DNA of 42,422 bases, from positions 1 to 42,422 of the forward strand of contig JAGRIK010000019.1 in NCBI GenBank assembly GCA_020443325.1, given 5' to 3'. Within the stretch, counting starts at the first letter, position 1. Each line of letters opens with the position of its first letter. A model generated the notes under the pieces. It ran no database searches and was not told the origin of the DNA. It saw nothing but the letters and a program-made list of their open reading frames with translations. The translations under genes and the position numbers were made by a program. The stretch is from Halioglobus sp. (GTDB lineage: Bacteria; Pseudomonadota; Gammaproteobacteria; Pseudomonadales; Halieaceae). Positions 22,032-30,964 of this stretch are shown here, in pieces.

Positions 22032-24989
22032 ATGTGCGGCATCGCAGCCATCTATGCCTACACGCCTTCAGCGCCCCCGGTAAATCCGGCGGAGTTGAGC
22101 CGCATCCGCGACCAGATGCAAACGCGCGGTCCCGACGGCCACGGCGCCTGGCTCAGCAACAACCAACGCGTGGGCCTTGCGCACCGCCGACTGTCCGTCA
22201 TCGACCTGAGTGACGCTGCAGCCCAGCCCATGCAAACCCCCGACGGGCATGTTCACATCACCTACAACGGAGAAATCTACAACTACCAGGCACTGCGATC
22301 AGGCCTGCAGGACAAGGGCTACCAGTTCACCACCCGCTCCGACACCGAAGTGCTCCTGCATCTCTACCGGGAGGAAGGCGAAAATATGGTGCGCCACTTG
22401 CGGGGCATGTTCGCCTTCGCCATCTGGGATGAACAGAAGCAGGGCATGCTGCTGGCCCGGGACCCGTATGGCATAAAGCCCCTGTATTACGCCGATGACG
22501 GCAACACGCTGCGCATCGCCTCCCAGGTCAAAGCCCTGCTGGCAGGCGGACAGGTACCGCAGGAACCCGACCCCGCAGGCATGGTGGGCTTTTACCTGCT
22601 GGGCAGCGTGCCAGAACCATTTACCACATACGCCGCGATCAGGGCGCTGCCCGCCGGATGCACGATGTGGCTGACAGCAGCCGGGGCCGAGCAGCCCAGG
22701 CCGTTTTTTTCCATCACCGATGCCTGGACGCAGGCGCAGGCGGAACCCGCGGCACCCAAGGAGATCCAGCGGGAGGTGCGCCAGGCAATGCTGGATTCGG
22801 TCGAGCACCATTTGGTCGCGGATGTACCGGTGGCCATCTTTCTTTCCGCGGGAGTAGACTCCGGCGCCATTCTCGGGCTGATGCGCGAATTGGCTCCCGA
22901 GGCAACAATCCGGGCGGTCACCCTGGTCTTCGAGGAATATGTGGGAAGCCAGGATGACGAATCCCCCCTGGCCGAAAAGGTAGCCGCCCTGTACGGTGCA
23001 GAACACACCCGGCGCACTGTCACCCAGGCGGAATTCCAGGAAGACCTGCCTGCGATCCTGGCAGCGATGGACCAGCCCAGCATCGACGGTATCAATGCCT
23101 GGTTCATCAGCAAGGCGGCGAGGGAGCTTGGCATCAAGGTCGCCCTGTCCGGACTGGGTGGCGATGAACTGTTTGGCGGCTATCCCTCATTCCGGGACGT
23201 GCCGCGCTGGCAGCGTTACCTCAGGCTCCCCTCGAAACTGCCGTTACTGGGAAAAGCCGTCCGGACCCTCGCTGCCGGGATGCTGGCCAATTCGAAGTAT
23301 GCCAAGGCCGCCGGCATGATCGAGTACGGGGGCACTGCCGCAGGCGCATGGCTGCTCCGGCGCGGTATTTTCATGCCCTGGGAGTTGCAGTCGTTACTCC
23401 CTGCGGAGCTTGTTGCAGCGGGAATGCAGCGCCTGCAGCCGCTCGCGGCCATAGAGAGCACCATGGATGCCTCGAAAAATGCCTCGTTTGCAAATATCGC
23501 CCGCATGGAATCGGCCCTCTACATGCGCAACCAACTGCTGCGTGACGCCGATTGGGCGGGCATGGCCCATTCCGTCGAACTGCGCGTCCCTCTGGTGGAT
23601 GTTCGGTTATTACAGCGGCTTGCCCCCCTGTTACTTGCGCAGGAAAGAATTGAGGGTAAACAATGGCTGGCCCGCAGCCCGCGGTGCGCACTGCCTGGTG
23701 AGATAGTCGCCCGCAACAAGACGGGGTTTACCACCCCTATCCACTACTGGATGAAATCCACTTTACAAGGCGACGCAAAAACACTCGGCGGCAGCGCTGC
23801 AAACCATGGCAACGAACACTGGTCCCGGTCCTGGGCGCGCTTCGTTATCGGTGCCGGGGCATCGGTGACACCGGTTACCTTGTTGCGGGATTTTCGCGAG
23901 GACAAGCGCACGAGCATGGAGCACTATGCGGACCAATTATTCACGAGCCTGAACACCAACGAGAGTAAAGCTTTTGGCATAGCGCAGTACCAACCCCGCC
24001 TGGGCAACTTCACCCGGCAACTGCCACAAGCCGCCAATTTACAGATGCGCTTCGCGCGCTACGTCGGCTACCCCTGGCAGGCACGAAAAATCGACAGCGG
24101 TATCTACCATATTATCGATCACGGCTATGCTCACTTATTGCAGGTCATTGACCCGGGACGCGCAGTCATCACCGTACACGACATTATCCCGCTGCTTGCG
24201 GGCAGGGGCCTGATTCCAGGTATGCAGATGCGGCGACAGTCGCTCGCGGAATACTCGTTCTCATGGCTCAAACGCGCCGCGAGACTGATTGCGGTGAGCG
24301 AGAACACCCGGTCTGACATCATCGAGCACTGCGGCTGTGACCCGGAGAAAGTCGATGTGGTGTACCAGGGCCTGGGCGATGAATTTGTGCCGCTGACAGG
24401 TGAATCAAAGGAGAGCCTCCGGCGTTCCCTGGGCCTTCCCGCTGACGACCGGAAACTGGTGCTGGTCACCGGGAGCGCGCACTATAAAAACCACCCGACG
24501 AGCCTGAAGATCCTGCAAAAATTACACGCACAACACGGCGATGAACTGGCCCTGGTGCACCTGGGCGGCGAGAGAGCTGTCTGGAAGAGTGCCCTTGCGG
24601 AGTCTGGCTACAATCGTCCTGTGATCGAGCTGACCGGATTGGGCAAAGAGCAACTGGTCCGCCTGTACAACGCGGTAGACTGCCTGTTGTTCCCCTCCTG
24701 GTACGAGGGGTTTGGCTGGCCGCCGCTGGAGGCGATGGCATGCGGCACGCCTGCGGTCACCTCCAACCGCGCCTCTCTCCCGGAAATCATGGGCTCCGTG
24801 GGGCCCACGTTCGAGGCGGCAGATGTCGACGGTATGGCGGCGTGTCTTGGGCGGTTGCTGTTCGAGCCTGGGTATCGGCAGGAGCAGGTCGACAGGGGGA
24901 TAGCGCACGCGGCGAAGTTCAGCTGGGACCGCGCCTCGCGCGAGGTGACAAACGTTTATCACAAACTCCGTGAGAGGCAGGCGGCATGA
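22032..24989 (+). CDS. asnB: Asparagine synthase (glutamine-hydrolysing) fused to a GT4 glycosyltransferase
   Basis: A 985-residue two-enzyme protein. Residues 1-about 611 are a class II glutamine amidotransferase/asparagine synthase. Cys2 after the initiator Met is the glutaminase nucleophile (MCGIAAIY), SAGVDS at 272-277 is the PP-loop, and LGGDELFGGY follows GLSG at about 375-384. Residues from about 612 (VTPVTLLRDFREDKRTSMEHYADQ) to the end are a GT4 family glycosyltransferase: AVITVHDIIP, RLIAVSENTRSDI, VTGSAHYKNH and the E-x7-E motif EGFGWPPLE at 892-900. ATG 22032 is required for the Cys2 nucleophile. In polysaccharide loci such synthases probably amidate acidic sugars. An in-frame GTG at 23865 marks the likely ancestral start of the glycosyltransferase. 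It overlaps the permease gene by ATGA. Confidence 0.9.
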   Translation: MCGIAAIYAYTPSAPPVNPAELSRIRDQMQTRGPDGHGAWLSNNQRVGLAHRRLSVIDLSDAAAQPMQTPDGHVHITYNGEIYNYQALRSGLQDKGYQFTTRSDTEVLLHLYREEGENMVRHLRGMFAFAIWDEQKQGMLLARDPYGIKPLYYADDGNTLRIASQVKALLAGGQVPQEPDPAGMVGFYLLGSVPEPFTTYAAIRALPAGCTMWLTAAGAEQPRPFFSITDAWTQAQAEPAAPKEIQREVRQAMLDSVEHHLVADVPVAIFLSAGVDSGAILGLMRELAPEATIRAVTLVFEEYVGSQDDESPLAEKVAALYGAEHTRRTVTQAEFQEDLPAILAAMDQPSIDGINAWFISKAARELGIKVALSGLGGDELFGGYPSFRDVPRWQRYLRLPSKLPLLGKAVRTLAAGMLANSKYAKAAGMIEYGGTAAGAWLLRRGIFMPWELQSLLPAELVAAGMQRLQPLAAIESTMDASKNASFANIARMESALYMRNQLLRDADWAGMAHSVELRVPLVDVRLLQRLAPLLLAQERIEGKQWLARSPRCALPGEIVARNKTGFTTPIHYWMKSTLQGDAKTLGGSAANHGNEHWSRSWARFVIGAGASVTPVTLLRDFREDKRTSMEHYADQLFTSLNTNESKAFGIAQYQPRLGNFTRQLPQAANLQMRFARYVGYPWQARKIDSGIYHIIDHGYAHLLQVIDPGRAVITVHDIIPLLAGRGLIPGMQMRRQSLAEYSFSWLKRAARLIAVSENTRSDIIEHCGCDPEKVDVVYQGLGDEFVPLTGESKESLRRSLGLPADDRKLVLVTGSAHYKNHPTSLKILQKLHAQHGDELALVHLGGERAVWKSALAESGYNRPVIELTGLGKEQLVRLYNAVDCLLFPSWYEGFGWPPLEAMACGTPAVTSNRASLPEIMGSVGPTFEAADVDGMAACLGRLLFEPGYRQEQVDRGIAHAAKFSWDRASREVTNVYHKLRERQAA

Positions 24990-25867
24990 GCGACCGCAGC
25001 GCACAGCAGCGCCAGGCAGATTACTTCGGCCAGGAGCACGTCACGGTTATCGAACCCCACGGCAGCGTGTTCGACCTGAAGCTGCGCGAACTGTGGAGCT
25101 ACCGCGACCTGATTGTGCTGTTTGTGCGTCGCGATTTCGTCGCGCAGTACAAGCAGACGATACTCGGCCCCGCGTGGCATCTTATCCAGCCCCTGCTGAC
25201 CACGGTAATGTTCACCATCGTCTTCGGCAAGATTGCGCAGCTGTCCACTGACGGTGTACCACCGTTCCTGTTCTATATGGCCGGCACCGTCATCTGGACG
25301 TATTTCGCCAATGTGCTCACCGCGACCTCGGGCACGTTTACTACCAACTCGCACATTTTCGGCAAGGTGTATTTCCCCAGGCTGGCAATACCGGTGGCGA
25401 CCCTGTTTTCCAAGCTGATCGCGTTTGCCATCCAGTACGTGTTCTTCCTGGGGTTCCTGGCGTGGTATTTTTTCGATGGTGCAGCGGTACAACCCAACGC
25501 CTGGGTTCTGCTCACCCCTGTATTACTGCTGATGATGGCGGCGACCGGATTCAGTGGCGGTATTATCATTTCCGCAATGACCACCCGTTACCGCGACCTG
25601 ACCGTGCTGGTCAGTTTTGGGGTGCAGTTATTGATGTATGCGACGCCCATTATTTACCCGGTGTCCAGCCTGCCGGAAAAATGGCAGTTCTGGGTGTCGC
25701 TTAACCCCATCGCGCCGATTGTGGAAGCCTTCCGCTACGCCTACCTGGGACAGGGGACGCTGGATCTCCCCATGCTGGGGGTGAGCGGGCTGGTGATACT
25801 GGTGCTGCTGATCGTGGGAACCGTGATGTTCAACGCGATAGAGCGCACCTTTATGGACACGGTGTAG
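24986..25867 (+). CDS. ABC-2 polysaccharide exporter, permease (Wzm-like)
   Basis: Inner-membrane permease, 293 residues, of the Wzm/TagG family that exports finished, lipid-linked polysaccharide. An N-terminal cytoplasmic part with the LWSYRDLIVLFVRRDFVAQYKQTILGPAW signature leads into six predicted membrane spans (for example LLTTVMFTIVFG, LIAFAIQYVFFLGFLAWYFF, VLLTPVLLLMMAATGF, LVILVLLIVGTVMF). The conserved SLNPIAPIVEAFRYAYLG precedes the last span. The start ATG overlaps the asnB-GT stop (ATGA), and the ATP-binding subunit gene follows after 10 bases, giving the expected Wzm-Wzt pair. Confidence 0.93.
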   Translation: MSDRSAQQRQADYFGQEHVTVIEPHGSVFDLKLRELWSYRDLIVLFVRRDFVAQYKQTILGPAWHLIQPLLTTVMFTIVFGKIAQLSTDGVPPFLFYMAGTVIWTYFANVLTATSGTFTTNSHIFGKVYFPRLAIPVATLFSKLIAFAIQYVFFLGFLAWYFFDGAAVQPNAWVLLTPVLLLMMAATGFSGGIIISAMTTRYRDLTVLVSFGVQLLMYATPIIYPVSSLPEKWQFWVSLNPIAPIVEAFRYAYLGQGTLDLPMLGVSGLVILVLLIVGTVMFNAIERTFMDTV

Positions 25868-25877
25868 GCCGCACACG

Positions 25878-27149
25878 ATGTCGAATACCGTGATCAAGGT
25901 GGAAGACCTGTCCAAGTACTATCGCCTTGGGTTGATCGGCGGCGCTACCCTGCGCGAGGACATCAATCGCTGGCTGGCAAAAATCCAGGGCAAGCCCGAC
26001 CCCCTGCTCAAGATCGGGCAGCAGGATCAATCCCATCGCAAGGGTGACGAGATATGGGCGCTGAAAAATGTAAACTTTGATGTAAAGGAAGGGGAGATTC
26101 TGGGGATTGTCGGTCGCAATGGTGCCGGCAAGAGCACGCTGTTGAAAATCCTCTCCAGAATTACGGCGCCCAGCGCGGGTCGCATCACCCTTAAAGGCCG
26201 GGTTGGCAGCCTGCTTGAGGTCGGCACCGGGTTTCACCCGGAACTCACAGGGCGCGAGAATATCTACCTCAATGGCACGATCCTGGGAATGAGAAAGGCA
26301 GAGGTCGACCGCAAACTCGAGGAGATTGTCGAGTTTGCCGAGATGGGCAAGTTTATCGACACGCCGGTAAAACGGTACTCGTCGGGCATGACGGTACGCC
26401 TCGCTTTTGCCGTGGCAGCACACCTTGAGCCTGAGATTCTTGTCATCGACGAGGTACTTGCAGTCGGCGATGCTGCATTTCAGAAGAAGTGTGTCGGGAA
26501 AATGCAGGCTATTGCCGGCGGCGGACGAACAGTACTGTTTGTAACGCACAACATGGGCACGGCAGCGGAACTTTGTGACAGGGGCCTGGTGATCGCGGAC
26601 GGCCGCGTGGCCTATGACGGCGCTATCGAGGATGCGATCAGGGAGTATTTGCGGCCATCGAGCACGCAGAAACTGGAACTTGGGAAGCAGCACTTCCGCG
26701 GTCATTTACTGGATGATATTTCGATACGCACATTATCCGTTAACGGCATAGACCTCGGGCAACAGATACTGATCACCCCGGAGAGCGACCTGGTGTTTAC
26801 GTTCTCCGGCACCAGCAACATTGCGCTAAAGGACTTTGACCTGTTGATAACGCTGCACAAGGATGGCGCGAGAATCGTGACGGTACACGACAGTGAGCCC
26901 GGTACCGCATTGCTCGAAGGTCATTTCACTTCCACCATCACGATACCCGCTCGCACGCTTCGGCCGGGAACCTATACGGTTGGCCTGGGCGGGGAGCGAC
27001 CCGGTGGCGGGCAATGGTTCGCCGGTACCGACCTGGGTGAAATAACGATTCTGGAAGGCTGGGCACCGGGTTATGAACGCAGAAGCGTTGGCGTCATCAA
27101 TATCAGCGCGGTCGGCGAGCGGCGCATGGAGAGCGGGCCTGCACGCTAG
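25878..27149 (+). CDS. ABC polysaccharide exporter, ATP-binding protein with C-terminal glycan-binding domain (Wzt-like)
   Basis: Energises the Wzm permease. The 423-residue product has Walker A GRNGAGKST at 79-87, the signature YSSGMTVRLAFAVA, Walker B EILVIDEVLAVGD and a switch His in FVTHN, all within residues about 1-250. The remaining 170 residues form the beta-rich Wzt C-terminal domain (DLVFTFSGTSN, TSTITIPARTLRPGTYTVGLG). In the established systems that domain recognises the non-reducing end of the polymer. Its presence suggests export of a finished chain with a particular terminal structure, although no capping methyltransferase or kinase is in the window. Confidence 0.93.
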   Translation: MSNTVIKVEDLSKYYRLGLIGGATLREDINRWLAKIQGKPDPLLKIGQQDQSHRKGDEIWALKNVNFDVKEGEILGIVGRNGAGKSTLLKILSRITAPSAGRITLKGRVGSLLEVGTGFHPELTGRENIYLNGTILGMRKAEVDRKLEEIVEFAEMGKFIDTPVKRYSSGMTVRLAFAVAAHLEPEILVIDEVLAVGDAAFQKKCVGKMQAIAGGGRTVLFVTHNMGTAAELCDRGLVIADGRVAYDGAIEDAIREYLRPSSTQKLELGKQHFRGHLLDDISIRTLSVNGIDLGQQILITPESDLVFTFSGTSNIALKDFDLLITLHKDGARIVTVHDSEPGTALLEGHFTSTITIPARTLRPGTYTVGLGGERPGGGQWFAGTDLGEITILEGWAPGYERRSVGVINISAVGERRMESGPAR

Positions 27150-27186
27150 GGATCAAGGCTTCGAAACCATTTCTTAAACAAAAGGT

Positions 27187-28323
27187 ATGACACTGAACAC
27201 TCACGGAAAAATATTCCAGATAGGCAGGCCCAACGTCGGCGACAGAGAGCGCATGAAACTGCGCCTTGATGAGATACTGGCCAATAACTACTTAACCAAC
27301 AACGGCCCCCTGGTGCAGGAACTGGAGGACAAGCTCGCCCGTTACTGCGGCGTCAAGCACTGCATAGCGATGTCAAACGGCACCGTTGCACTCGAGTTGG
27401 CCATCCGCGCGACGGACCTGCAAGATGAAGTCATCGTGCCCTCCATGACCTTTATTGCGACGGCACATGCGTTGCAGTGGCAGGGAATCAGGCCGCTCTT
27501 CGCAGACATCGACAACACCACATTGAATATCTGCCCCGCGAGTGTGGAAAAACTCATCACGCCCAGGACCACAGGAATCATCGGAGTCCACCTGTACGGC
27601 AGGCCCTGCGATATCGAGGGGCTGCAACGCATCGCCGACGAGCACGGCCTGAAACTCCTGTTCGATTCGGCCCACGCGTTTGGCAGCAGCCACAACGGTA
27701 TGAGAGTGGGCAACTTTGGTGATTGTGAAGCCTTCAGTTTTCACGCGACAAAAGTGTTCAATACGTTCGAGGGCGGCGCGGTCACGACCAATGATGATGA
27801 ACTGGCCAGGAAACTGCGACTGATGCGCAACTTCGGGTTTGAGGGTGAGGACAACGTTTCCTATATTGGCACCAACGGAAAAATGTCGGAAATCTGTGCC
27901 GCGATGGGACTGACCAATCTTGAGAGCCTGGATGGCTTCATCGCCATCAACAAGGAAAACTACAGCCGCTATCGCGATGAGCTCTGTGGTATCGAGGGTA
28001 TCTCTCTCGAGCCCTATAATGCCGATGAGGAGAGCAACTACCAGTACGTGATCCTACGGGTCGATAGCGCGCGCTTCGGCAAAAGCAGGGACGCGCTGAA
28101 AAGCAAACTCGAAAGTGAGGGTATCATGGCGCGTCGCTACTTCTATCCGGGTTGTCACCGGATGCAGCCCTACCGCTCGCTCTATCCGGGCCTGGGCAGC
28201 AGCCTGCCCGTGACGGAATCATTCAGTGAGGAGGTGCTCGCCTTGCCCAACGGCAAACAGATAACCCCGGAGGAAGTGAGCTGGGTGTGCCAGCTGATCA
28301 GGGCATTTGGCAGCGAATCATGA
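27187..28323 (+). CDS. DegT/DnrJ/EryC1-family sugar aminotransferase
   Basis: A PLP-dependent aminotransferase, 378 residues, that puts an amino group on a nucleotide-linked keto-sugar. The PLP lysine is Lys189 in FHATKVFNTFEGGA; VPSMTFIATAHAL, FADIDNTTLNI and LLFDSAHAFGS are further family landmarks. The NNYLTNNGPLV opening and the HATK-FNTFEGG motif resemble the VioA-type enzymes that make 4-amino-4,6-dideoxy sugars, but the exact product is an inference. The next gene is an acetyltransferase whose start overlaps this stop (ATGA), so the pair probably makes an N-acylated amino sugar. The 4,6-dehydratase that should supply its substrate is not in the window. Confidence 0.88.
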   Translation: MTLNTHGKIFQIGRPNVGDRERMKLRLDEILANNYLTNNGPLVQELEDKLARYCGVKHCIAMSNGTVALELAIRATDLQDEVIVPSMTFIATAHALQWQGIRPLFADIDNTTLNICPASVEKLITPRTTGIIGVHLYGRPCDIEGLQRIADEHGLKLLFDSAHAFGSSHNGMRVGNFGDCEAFSFHATKVFNTFEGGAVTTNDDELARKLRLMRNFGFEGEDNVSYIGTNGKMSEICAAMGLTNLESLDGFIAINKENYSRYRDELCGIEGISLEPYNADEESNYQYVILRVDSARFGKSRDALKSKLESEGIMARRYFYPGCHRMQPYRSLYPGLGSSLPVTESFSEEVLALPNGKQITPEEVSWVCQLIRAFGSES

Positions 28324-28997
28324 GCAGCAGCAAGAAACAGCCGCTATTGGTATTCGGCGCTGGGGGACACGGCAAGTCCGTCCTGGATACCCTGCAGGCC
28401 GAAGGCAGGTATGACGTGGTGGGCTTGATCGACTCGACCAGGGAAGTGGGCTACCGGGTGCTCGGTGTCCCCGTGCTGGGCGGGGAAAGCGACCTGCCCG
28501 CGATTGTGCAGGAACTGGGTTGCCATAACGTCTTCGTCGCCGTCGGCGATAACTTCCAGCGCAGTGCAATATCCGGGCGCCTGCTGGCCGCCTTTCCCGA
28601 TATCGCGTTTGTGACGCCCGTGCACCCTTCGGCCGTGGTAAGCCCCAGCGCAGAACTCGGCGCCGGCACTGTCGTCATGGCCGGCGCGGTGATCAACGCG
28701 CAAAGCGTCATCCATCCCGGCTGCATCATCAACACCCGCGCGAGCGTCGACCACGATTGCACACTGGCGCCCTTCAGCAGCGTGGCCCCGGGGGCCACAC
28801 TGGGTGGCGGCGTGGTCGTGGGACAGCGCACCGCAATTGGCCTGGGCAGCAGTGTCAGCCAACAGCTGGAAATCGGTGCGGATACGGTGATCGGCACAGG
28901 CGCCTGTGTGGTGAGCGGGATACCCGCATCCGTCGTGGCCTACGGGTGTCCCTGTAAAGTGATGCGATCGCGCAAGAGTGATGAGCGCTATCTCTGA
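28320..28997 (+). CDS. NeuD/PglD-family sugar O- or N-acetyltransferase
   Basis: A 225-residue acyltransferase with an N-terminal Rossmann-like domain (PLLVFGAGGHGKSVLDTL, VGLIDSTREVG) and a C-terminal left-handed beta-helix of hexapeptide repeats (VVMAGAVINAQSVIHPGCIINTRASVDHDCTLAP). His in SVDHDC is the expected general base. Acetyl-CoA is the usual donor. NeuD acts on sialic acid precursors, while PglD-like relatives acetylate 4-amino sugars; next to a DegT aminotransferase and without sialic acid synthase genes, the PglD-like role is more likely. ATG 28320 overlaps the upstream stop; the gene overlaps the next glycosyltransferase by 17 bases. Confidence 0.88.
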   Translation: MSSSKKQPLLVFGAGGHGKSVLDTLQAEGRYDVVGLIDSTREVGYRVLGVPVLGGESDLPAIVQELGCHNVFVAVGDNFQRSAISGRLLAAFPDIAFVTPVHPSAVVSPSAELGAGTVVMAGAVINAQSVIHPGCIINTRASVDHDCTLAPFSSVAPGATLGGGVVVGQRTAIGLGSSVSQQLEIGADTVIGTGACVVSGIPASVVAYGCPCKVMRSRKSDERYL

Positions 28998-29976
28998 CTC
29001 TGCACCGGGCGCCGGCAGCGCAATCGTTGAAGGTCTCGTCTCTACGATCATTCCGGTCTACAACCGCCCACAGATGGTATTGAAGGCCGTGGACAGCGTG
29101 ATTGCGCAAACCTATCGCCCGATAGAAATCGTACTGGTAAACGACGGCTCCTCGGACAACACGGGTGAGGTGCTGGATCAGCTCGCGCTAAAGTACCCCG
29201 AGGTAGTTCGGGTGCTCCACCAGGAAAATGGCGGCGCCGGCCTGGCGAGAGAAGCGGGAAGGCAGGCGGCCAGGGGCGAGTATCTGCAGTATCTCGACAG
29301 TGACGACTGGTTAATGCCCTCGAAGTTTGAGGTGCAGGTTGCCGCGCTCAGGCAGCACCCGGAGTGCGGTATTGCCTACGGAGTCACCCAGCTGGTCAAT
29401 GAACGCGGTGAGATTGTGAACGCCACAAGCAAGTGGACCGGGGAAGCACACGACTACCTCTTCCCGGGTCTTTTGCTGGACCGCTGGTGGCACACCCATA
29501 CCCCGCTGTACTCGCGGCACATATCCGACCTGGCGGGAGCCTGGCCCAGGCAGCGCCCTGAAGACTGGGACCTGGAGGCGCGGATGGGCGCGCATCGGGT
29601 GAAGCTGGTTTACTGCAACACCGTGGTGTCCTGTCACCTGGATCACGATTCTGACACGCGTTTCAGTCGCGGCAACCACGAGGCCTATCTCCGGGACGAG
29701 GCGTGGTTTTTGCCGCGTTTGTACGAGTGTGCGATCAAGGCCGGTGTTGCAGGCACCGCTCCCGAGCTGGCGCATTTCGGCCGCTGGGTATTCATGCGTG
29801 CCAGGCATCTCGGCGCGATGGGTGAAACTGAAGTCGCGCGGTCGTTGTTTGCGCTGGCGCGCAGGGCATCGCCGCACACCACATTCAAAATGAGAGTCAC
29901 GGGAATACTGGCGGGACTGGTGGGTTGGAAAGCAGTGGGGAAAATGGCCCGGTTGAGGGAGAGGCTGTCGTCCTGA
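28981..29976 (+). CDS. Family 2 glycosyltransferase
   Basis: A 331-residue GT-A fold enzyme that transfers a sugar from a nucleotide donor to a growing oligosaccharide at the inner membrane face. Motifs are STIIPVYNRPQMV, the donor-binding VNDGSSDNTGEV, and the metal motif YLDSDDWLMP. The acceptor-side region contains DWDLEARMG. The C-terminal tail is basic and helical (GKMARLRERL), which may bind membrane. ATG 28981 is chosen over GTG 28978; both lie within the end of the preceding acetyltransferase gene. Linkage and sugar cannot be predicted. Confidence 0.88.
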   Translation: MSAISDSAPGAGSAIVEGLVSTIIPVYNRPQMVLKAVDSVIAQTYRPIEIVLVNDGSSDNTGEVLDQLALKYPEVVRVLHQENGGAGLAREAGRQAARGEYLQYLDSDDWLMPSKFEVQVAALRQHPECGIAYGVTQLVNERGEIVNATSKWTGEAHDYLFPGLLLDRWWHTHTPLYSRHISDLAGAWPRQRPEDWDLEARMGAHRVKLVYCNTVVSCHLDHDSDTRFSRGNHEAYLRDEAWFLPRLYECAIKAGVAGTAPELAHFGRWVFMRARHLGAMGETEVARSLFALARRASPHTTFKMRVTGILAGLVGWKAVGKMARLRERLSS

Positions 29977-30007
29977 TGCGCTGCCGCCATGGCCACGGTG
30001 CGTACGC

Positions 30008-30964
30008 ATGAGTCGCCCGCTCGTCAGTGTGCTGATGCTGGCCTGGGAGCACGGGCCCTATATCCGCCAGGCCATAGAGAGCGTGCTGGCGCAGCAATCT
30101 CCCTATCCCTATGAACTGCTCATTGGCGAGGACGCCTCCACCGACGATACCCTGGCTGTCTGCGAAGAATACCAGACGCGGTTCCCAGCGGTTGTGAAGG
30201 TAATGGCAACACCCGAAAACCTCGGCATGCACCGCAATTTCGCCCGCCTCTGGGAGAGTGCCGAAGGCGAGTATGTGGCGTTTTGCGAGGGGGATGATTA
30301 CTGGTGCGACACGGCAAAGATCACGAGGCAGGTGGAGTTCCTGCGCAGTCATTCCGATTGCACGCTCTGCGGTACGTTCACCGACAAAGTGGCGGAGGAT
30401 GCGGCCGGGCACTGGGTGCCTGCGGGCGAGGTAAGGCCCAAAGCTATCAAGCAAAAATACAGCTTTGAGGAGTTGGTCACGGGCTATCATTTCCACTTCT
30501 CGAGCGTGATGCTGCGCAAGGACTCACTCCACTTCCCCGCCTGGTTCAGTTCGGTGTACTGCGTGGACAGGCCCCTGTACCTGCTCGCTGCCGTGAAGGG
30601 TTTCGCGGGGCTCCTGCCCGACGTCATGTCTGTCTACAGGCTGCACGGGGGCGGCAACTGGTCCTCCATTTCGATGGAGCGCAAGGCGCAGCGCAGTACC
30701 GAATTATTCCTCACCATGCGCGATTACTTCGACGAGAAATACCGCAGGCTGTTCGAGCAGACCCTCGCGGCCATCCTGTGGTCCTACATGTCCGAAGACC
30801 TGCACAGGGGGCAGCGACGACCGGCCCGCAAGGCCTTCTGGCAGTCTTTGCGGTTGAGCACGAGCACCATTCTTGGCGCTAACCCGCTGCAGTTTCTCAA
30901 GGTGCTCATACTGCTCTATGCGCCAGGCGCCAGCAGCCGCCTGCCCCGGCAAAGCCATGACTGA
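30008..30964 (+). CDS. Family 2 glycosyltransferase
   Basis: A 318-residue GT2 enzyme. It opens with PLVSVLMLAWEHGPYIRQAIESVLAQ, has the donor site LLIGEDASTDDTL and the metal motif FCEGDDYWCD. The GEDAS-EGDDYW pattern marks the GT2 group common in O-antigen and capsule loci that often transfers hexoses or amino sugars. It differs clearly from the preceding GT2. The central part includes FHFSSVMLRKD, typical of the acceptor-binding half. Its stop overlaps the start of the next gene by 8 bases. Confidence 0.88.
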   Translation: MSRPLVSVLMLAWEHGPYIRQAIESVLAQQSPYPYELLIGEDASTDDTLAVCEEYQTRFPAVVKVMATPENLGMHRNFARLWESAEGEYVAFCEGDDYWCDTAKITRQVEFLRSHSDCTLCGTFTDKVAEDAAGHWVPAGEVRPKAIKQKYSFEELVTGYHFHFSSVMLRKDSLHFPAWFSSVYCVDRPLYLLAAVKGFAGLLPDVMSVYRLHGGGNWSSISMERKAQRSTELFLTMRDYFDEKYRRLFEQTLAAILWSYMSEDLHRGQRRPARKAFWQSLRLSTSTILGANPLQFLKVLILLYAPGASSRLPRQSHD

